Assembly: GCF_902150065.1 (NCBI RefSeq)
Contig: NC_043994.1
Span: forward strand, 25,794,913 to 25,858,912
Length of the DNA: 64,000 nt
Direction of reading: 5' to 3'
DNA from: Myripristis murdjan
Taxonomy: Eukaryota; Chordata; Actinopteri; Holocentriformes; Holocentridae
The notes under the pieces are model-generated. The model was not told where the DNA came from, ran no database searches, and worked only from the letters and a program-made list of their open reading frames with translations. Every line of letters begins with the position of its first letter. Position 1 is the stretch's first letter. A program made the position numbers and the translations under genes. Of the stretch, positions 57,592-64,000 are shown piece by piece.

Positions 57592-59392
57592 TCAGTGAGG
57601 CAACTCATGGTGGACCAGCTTATAATGAGACCCACAGGAAGGACAGCGCTGTGCTTCTCCCTCATGAAGCCAGAACCACACAATAGCAGTGTTGTCCTCC
57701 TCACCTACAGAGCATTATATTACGTTAAACTTCAATATTCATGTACATTATCACAGTAAAATGTTGGGCTCCAATGGATTAATCTGGCACTTACACAAAC
57801 AGCCCACCAGCCTCTTGGTACCAATACATGGGACAATGTGAGGGTCTTGCTTGGTTCCTGCGTACTCCTTTGGCTTCAGGATGCTGTAGGGATCCTGCAA
57901 TATAAATTTAGAGAAAAATCAGCACCTTAGTCTGAAATGTAAAGATAAATTCAGCATCGTCTTATATGTAGCAGCTTACCTTTCCCTTTTTGAGGGCCTG
58001 CAGAGCGCGTCGTTCCAATCCAGTGGCCTGTTCCTCATCTGTGGGTATTCCTGCAAGAGCATGGCAATACCTTTTAACCCTCCTACTATTGGGGGCCGGG
58101 GGTTACTTCGACCCCTTTCAATGTTTAACATATCTAAATGTGATTAACATATTTTTTGCTTAATATGTAATGACTCTTACTGATTTAATGGGGACAACAA
58201 AATTAATATAATTTCAATGTCCTGTACACATTTTGTACACATTAGCTGTATAAAACATAACATTTCACACATTTGTTTCAGTTCTTTGGATGACACTAAG
58301 GAACTAAAACATGCCATTTATAATTGTCATACTTCCCTCTGCATTGGGACCCTCAGCTAGTAAAACCATACCTGTAGTAGTGCGAGAATCATTGCTAATT
58401 AATATAACATTTGGGAGATAAAAACACGATTCCCACAAGAACTTTGATGTATGGAAGGGGGCTGACTGGGGGAAGTTATGTTTTATTTAAAGTGCTATTT
58501 AGGTAGTCAACAAGAAACCAGACACATACACTAGCAATTATTATACTCCTTTTCTGGAGGTTTAAATTGACCAACTGGTTTGAAGAAAAGGTCAAGTTTA
58601 AGGTAACAGGAGGGTTACTAAAACCAAACACACTCCATAATTTGAGCTTAATGAGGCTGCCAAATACTGATTTTCTCGAGTCATCTTGCAGCCTCTATGG
58701 AGAACAGCTATACACGATCTAGTTATGTTATTATGGTATCTTGAATGTGAGGTAAAGTGCACGTCCGCACCATGAGCACCAGTCTACTGGTGTCCTTTAG
58801 CAGGATGTTGGCACGAAACCAACACACGTCTCCTGCCAGAGGAGGTGGGTCTATCAGCGGCCTTTCTACGGCGTCAAATCCAAATGACCTTCATTTTATT
58901 TGATTGAAACTTTTATCTTCACAGGAAGCATTGGGTACACAGTCATACAACCAAATATAATCGGCGTGAGGGCGCAAACGTGTCACAAGCGTTGTCGTAT
59001 TTTTAATTCGTCTTATATTTGACCGTGTATGGAAATAATAAAAAGCAATATCGGGATGACGTTAGTATAAAAACAGGGAAACGGAAAGCTAACGCTAATA
59101 GCTAAACTACAAGAGGAGCGTTAATTTAGCTTACTCAAACCCACCTGTCTGTTTCCATACGAGGCCTATGACCAACAGCACGGCTTCAACCGCTGTCTCA
59201 GTCGGTTAGATGTGGGCTAACGGTCGCCTGACACCGCGGTACGAGTTTGAGTTGGGGTTTATACGGTGTTTAAACGCATTAAGACTTACCTCTCACACTG
59301 GCCATGGTGCGCTGAAGGGGTCTAGCCGCCACATTGTGTCTTGTCAGCTGCAGTGTTGTTGAACCTGCTCGGAGGAGAAGTCGTCCCGCCAT
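57592..59392 (-). CDS. cox5b: Cytochrome c oxidase subunit 5B, mitochondrial
   Basis: Four exons: 59392-59290, 58050-57980, 57894-57795 and 57704-57592, giving 128 residues (human 129). The start [16 protein letters not shown] is an arginine-rich, acid-free mitochondrial presequence. The mature part begins near [14 protein letters not shown] and contains [20 protein letters not shown]. The zinc-binding cysteines are all present: C90-L-C92 and C112-x-x-C115, in GCLCEEDN and [13 protein letters not shown]. The subunit is a nuclear-encoded part of respiratory complex IV on the matrix side. The third junction splits the cysteine codon (T|GT) with GTAAGT and CTGTAG signals. The intron between exons 1 and 2 (58051-59289) carries a piggyBac-like MITE. 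Confidence 0.96.
58078..58614. mobile_element. piggyBac-like MITE, best-preserved copy
   Basis: 537 bases in cox5b intron 1. TTAA (58074-58077) precedes CCCTCCTACTATTG. The right end GGTAACAGGAGGG is followed by TTAC, a decayed TTAA. The inverse of its right half matches 22604 onward (CTTTAAATAAAACATAAC; AGTTCTTGTGG). No transposase frame. Confidence 0.65.
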
Positions 59393-59560
59393 GCTGGACT
59401 CACTTTCAGGTACGGAGACTGACCTGCGATCACTACGGTCTGTCTGCGACTGACAGCGCTGCACTCAAATGACCCCGACGGCGGCTCGACTGGCAGGCTG
59501 CTGGCCAATCACAGCGCGGCACTGGCTGCGCTGACCAATCGCATGGAGCGGAGAGAGCAC
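59393..59560 (-). promoter_or_regulatory. Probable cox5b promoter with two CCAAT boxes
   Basis: GC-rich sequence upstream of the cox5b start holds GGCCAATCAC (59503) and GACCAATCGC (59534), about 30 bases apart. This is a usual NF-Y arrangement of housekeeping promoters. The transcription start was not determined. Confidence 0.45.
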
Positions 59561-59747
59561 GCGGAGCAGGTGTATCTTTACCTTCGCAGAATATATCAAA
59601 ATAACGGCGCTGTATAGGAAAAAATAGCAACGATTAACAACAAAATAAATCAATTAACAAATAAACAATGTCCTACACCGTTTATCTTTTAATTGTTCCT
59701 TAACATTCAGTATTTTCTAATCTTGTACATTTGTATTGTAAACCCAT

Positions 59748-60025
59748 TTGCCACGATTTTAAGGCACTTTGGGTAAGCTCCTGCTGTTTTTAAACGTGCT
59801 ATAAAAGTGACGTGACTTATTTGTCCTATAAAATAATTGGCGAGGCTGCCTTCCGTTTTTTAGCACCTAAACTCTTACTCTGGATATCAGAATGGCAAGA
59901 TCGCCTGTTTTTTTTTTTTTTTTTTTTTAAGGAAACTAAAGACCTATCTCTTTAATCTGACTTTTATTTTGGAGTAATGTCATGACAGGTGCTATATAGT
60001 AAATAAAGTTAAATCAATTAAAAAG
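59748..60025 (+). repeat. Non-LTR retroposon 3' end
   Basis: AAGGCACTTTGGGTAAGCTC, ACTAAAGACCTATCTCTTTA and GTGCTATATAGTAAATAAAG form the familiar 3' end of a truncated fish retroposon, split by a poly-T run at 59910-59928. Confidence 0.4.
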
Positions 60026-61106
60026 TCCAATGCTTCCTCTTGTGCATCTGCGACATGACGTGTGTGTTTATTTGTTCAAGCATCCTTCTGACATAACATT
60101 ATTATTGTTGTTTTCTTTTTGCACTCGAGTTGTTTTGACTGCTATATGACAGTGGTTTTCAAAGCATGGTGCAGGGACCCCCAGGAGTCCTTGAGAAGCT
60201 TACAGCAGGTCCTCAAAGTTTAATCTCACATACTTTTTAACTCAGTATAAACTGTTACGATACAATAATGTACAATGATTCTAACGTTTTAATCTCACTG
60301 CTTTTTTTTCCAGAGTTCAAGCATGACAACAACTTAATACTCACAACAAACCATAACATCTCTTATCATATTAGTGTCCCATGACAAAAAAAAAAAAAAA
60401 AAAAAACTTCAGGTGGGGCTCGGCAGCTCTAATACAGTATCAGACAAGTTTGGGTATGCAGATTTTACAATATTTATTGATTCATATATGGCTGACAAAT
60501 ATTCAACCCAACTCTGAAAATATAGGAATGTAGCACAAAAACACACTCATGTATGACACTGATTTCCAATAGGGCAAGCATGTAAACTGAACATATTGCA
60601 ATTAAGTGATGATTTACATAATTAAAAAAAAAAAAATCTGCCACTGCATTTAACTGATGAAATCTACAGCAAAACTCTCTCCTTCATAAATGATTAAAAA
60701 GCAAGGGAATGATGAACAGAACAGCATCTTTCATATATACATGTGTTTCTGTGGCTGTTTCACTTAGGAAACAGTAAACAGGTATTTGAACGACTTCTCA
60801 CGATTCTGAGATTTATATAAAACTCTTCACAATTAATTATGGGACACAGAGGTGCTGTACTTCTCCCAAACAACAGGAGCTATGACAGTCATACTCCTTA
60901 CTGCATCACCTCCATTGCAATGAATGATATTAAATGATACACATATGTAAAATAAAGTTTTTTTTTTAAATCCTACTGCATAAAATGTCAATAATTATTA
61001 TCAATTTGACAAAAACAAACTACAAGGTAGCCAATAAATTCCTTGTTACCTCTGTGGTTTTGGATTTGATGTGGAAACAACAACAACAACAACAATAATA
61101 ATAATA

Positions 61107-61137
<31 letters not shown>

Positions 61138-61453
61138 AAGAGAAGTCACTCCACTGGATTGAGAAGAGATTTGAGCAATTTTCCACTGCATAATAGTGCA
61201 TTAATGAATAGTCTACACTAGTAACAGCATAAATGTATTTGTATTATCTAATTTGTGATTGGCCTATTATGTAACATTGGCAAATGAAGGCCAGATCCCT
61301 CACTGTTTCCACTTGAAATTAAGGGAAGAAATTCAGCGACAGCATGTTCACACAACTTTGGTACCACAGCTGACATGCTTCACAACTCGATATGTGATGA
61401 TAAGGAGACAGACAACACTTTAACATCTTCACTGGATGAAATTGTTGTTGGGT
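60026..61453. other. Spacer and probable dnajc12 3' UTR
   Basis: No gene was seen. At 60150 CAGTGGTTTTCAAAGCATGG resembles an hAT (Charlie-like) transposon end. A TAA/CAA microsatellite lies at 61078-61137. Confidence 0.45.
61078..61137. repeat. (CAA)n(TAA)n microsatellite
   Basis: Sixty bases of CAA then mostly TAA units. On the minus strand it reads as leucines, which explains the open frame there. Confidence 0.9.
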
Positions 61454-63722
61454 TTATATTTCATAATTTCTGAACTTGCGCAGCAGACTGGATGGTGAGT
61501 CAGCAGCCCAACGGAAACGCCGGTGGCAGAAGTCACCTGTGCAAAAATAATAATGTAACAAGCTATTTCAATTCACTGGGTCTACAACTGTGTTAAAACA
61601 GTAGTCACTTCTGATTGGTGCAATGCAAACAGGCTTTAACAGCTGATAATGCAATAGCTGCTGGATAATATAGTGTAATATCTTACGATGTCATATCCAG
61701 CAGCTAATAAGTTAAAAAGATTTGATGAAATGTTCAGGCTTTTTAGAGAGAAATTTTGTCATTTTATCAGATTTCTTACATTATCCAGCAGTTACATATC
61801 CCGTTTCGAAATCCCATCCAGTCCTTATTTTCCTGGCCGAATTTGACAAATTGTTGGATGTGTAAAAATGTGTATTTTCAGAATTATCAAACAGGCAAGC
61901 GGCTCCTAAGAGCCACCTGGGTCCAAACTTCTGGTCGTAAAGCTGCTTCTCTATCCCAGTGGTTCTCAAACATTTTTTCAATCATGTATCCCTTCTGAAA
62001 TACTTCTGAAGTACCTCCTGACCAGTGCAAAAATACTGTTTCAGCCAAGTACCTCCTGACCAGTGCAAAAAAAAAAAAAAGCCTATATAACAAGGTCCAA
62101 CACTGTCCCATCAGTGTCTGAAACAACAACCTGATGCTGATGATATTTTGTTGTTTCAATTTCTGCTCCTTCTTCTTCTCGTCTTCCTCCTTGTTTCTGG
62201 CTGTATCGCTGCTACATTTCAACCACTAATCCATTTTCTTGATTTTTGTCGTCTGGCTTCCTAGTCATAGTGAACATATGTCCTCGCTTGACAACCACAG
62301 CGGCAGATTTAAACCATAAACACACATATTTGACACCTTCACGAGACCTGGATGGAAAACTGAATCTAGAGTGTGGTTTATCACACTTACATTTTTTTTT
62401 TTTTAACTTATCATAGCATAGACTACCCCTAGAACCACCACTTTATCCCACCAGGCAGACAAACCAGTCTAGTCCTTGTAACAGTACACTTAACCCTGTG
62501 CTAAGACCCCCATTGGCCCTGGGTTCACACCTCCATTGCTCCTGGGCTAACAGCTGTTTCACTCATGCAACCCAGAGTGGGATACCCCCAACTTCAGCCC
62601 AGGGCTTGGTAAAATCCACTCTAAAGCAGGGTTACCCCTCATTTTTGGGGGGGACAAAGTCAGGGTTACAGTTTATAGTGTAATCAAGGTTAGAGCAAAA
62701 GCAACAGGATGTTTTTTCTCCAATTAAAAAATGTGAGTCCTTAAGCCAGGGAGAGCTAACTGGAAGACCTGATAATGTGTACAAGTGTGAATCTGGCTTA
62801 TTTCAGCCCATAATACCAAGAAATTCAAGCGTGAAAAGGACCGATCTGAAGACTGGAGTTGGGAAGCGGCAGTGTCCATAACTACAGCAGATCTATTTTT
62901 CAAGCTGTTTGTGCATTTGCAACCCTCAAGACATTAAAAACTAATGTTTGGAATCTACTCACTTGAGGATGGCATGTTGTCATACAAAGGGATCCTTGGT
63001 GTTTCCTGCTCAAAACGACGGTCCTCTGCTTGAGGGGCATCTGGGGTTTCTGCTTTGGCCCCCTCCAACATCGGTTCCTTCTTACTTTTCATGGCCCAGT
63101 GCATTGACTGAAAATAGATTTCCCAATTTACTGAAAGGCTATCTTGTTTCACAGATTAAGATGATATGTCAAAAAGCTGAAATCAAGCTAGTGAAATTAC
63201 GTACTGTTTTTACAGAGTCGCTCAAGGCCTGCCAGTCATGGAAAGACATGGTGACCCCGCTTCTTCTCCAGAGGTCATAGTTTTTTCTTGTGCTTTCATT
63301 GCATAAAACCTCTTTGGCTTCCTGCAGCTTTTGGAAATCTTCCACTACAAAAAAGAGGAAAAATATCAGAGGAGGCATGATAACACACTCACAAAATTAG
63401 ATACCATTCTGGCTTTGAAATCACTGAAAGGTAAAGAGGGTGTTTTTGGTTAAAGTGAGAAAAAGTGGAGTTGCATTTGTAAAAAGGTAAGGAAATCATG
63501 AACTCTAATTTGTGATCCCTACATCTCGAGATATAAGAAGACTTCTCAGAAGGGGCAGCACCTGAAATGATCTTTTAAAAAATAAAAGCAATAAAATAAA
63601 TCAAATAACACCAGTTTGTTGTGGTAAAGGTGGACATGTTTACCTGCTTTTGGGTTGCCTGGGTGTTTGTCTGGGTGACATGCCAAGGCTCGGATCTTGT
63701 ACTCGTTGACAATCTGTTCAGT
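61454..63722 (-). CDS. dnajc12: DNAJC12 (J-domain co-chaperone), lacking first exon
   Basis: Exons 63722-63644, 63344-63205, 63107-62963 and 61536-61454 join in frame to 148 residues plus stop. They start inside the J domain: TEQIVNEYKIRALACHPDKH with the invariant HPD that stimulates Hsp70 ATPase, then EDFQKLQEAKEVL and YDLWRRS. The family tail follows: DSVKT|SMHWAMK, HRRFRWAADSPSSLLRKF and RNYEI at the end, nearly identical to human. DNAJC12 is a cytosolic Hsp70 partner for phenylalanine, tyrosine and tryptophan hydroxylases; human loss causes hyperphenylalaninaemia. The first exon (J-domain helix I) must lie beyond 64000. A GTGAGT donor on the minus strand at 63999-63994 suggests it ends at the last base of the window. 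Confidence 0.95.
61957..62100. repeat. hAT-like terminus and short direct duplication in dnajc12 intron
   Basis: CAGTGGTTCTCAAACATTTT is a typical hAT transposon end. The phrase GTACCTCCTGACCAGTGCAA occurs twice within 40 bases (about 62010 and 62049). Confidence 0.45.
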
Positions 63723-63750
63723 CTGCCAAATAAACACCAAACCAAACCAA

Positions 63751-63774
63751 ACACACACACACACACACACACAC
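63751..63774. repeat. (CA)n microsatellite
   Basis: Short CA tract near the 3' end of the dnajc12 intron 1, beside the exon 2 acceptor. Confidence 0.9.
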
Positions 63775-64000
63775 AAATCACAAAGTCAGATTTTTAAGAT
63801 TATTTAATGGTAATTGGTTGACTCATTTTGCTAATCTTTTATTCTAAACTTTACAGAATCAAGCTATTTTTCCTTTTGTGTGTTTTTTTTTTTTAAATAT
63901 TAATACTATTATAATTTAATATATAATTATTATACTTTTTATTATTATAATATTATTCAGTGTATTATATAATCCATTAAACGTCAACCAACAACTCACG

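Overview
The window is nuclear DNA from a ray-finned (percomorph-like) fish. Genes are intron-rich with GT-AG exons. CA/GT and TATC microsatellites are abundant, and so are short DNA transposons (piggyBac-like, hAT-like, Tc1/mariner) and 3' ends of non-LTR retroposons. The proteins read as clear orthologues of vertebrate genes. No retroviral or Polinton-type remains, tRNA, rRNA or CRISPR array was seen.

Layout. 1-4514 (+): the last eight exons of lrrfip2. 6274-14627 (-): all 19 coding exons of mlh1, tail to tail with lrrfip2 as in mammals. 14.6-26.6 kb: a repeat-rich interval with an 0.8 kb AATAG-type array and a possible spliced minus-strand transcript of unknown function. 26660-32719 (+): fam83h, with a very long last main exon and a 1767-residue product. 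35350-37050 (+): an adtrp-like gene of six exons. 37775-38521 (-): a four-exon gene model for an 84-residue protein with one N-terminal hydrophobic segment, which I do not recognise. 42759-55414 (+): the whole herc4 E3 ligase. 57592-59392 (-): cox5b, whole. 61454-63722 (-): dnajc12, lacking only its first exon, which should lie just past the window end.

The genes do not form one pathway. They are ordinary housekeeping or tissue genes: Toll/Wnt-linked adaptor, DNA mismatch repair, keratin/CK1 scaffold, lipid hydrolase, ubiquitin ligase, respiratory chain subunit, and co-chaperone for aromatic amino acid hydroxylases. Two blocks keep vertebrate gene order: lrrfip2-mlh1, and herc4 near dnajc12.

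Most worth a second look: the 84-residue gene at 37.8-38.5 kb; an irregular splice donor in herc4 at 44154; the tandem 70-81 residue repeats in the fam83h tail; the orphan 53-codon frame at 34.4 kb; and the putative minus-strand transcript at 16.5-21.3 kb. I found no evidence of a wholly new multi-gene system. All exon limits come from reading splice signals, frame and remembered family sequences; no search or alignment was run.
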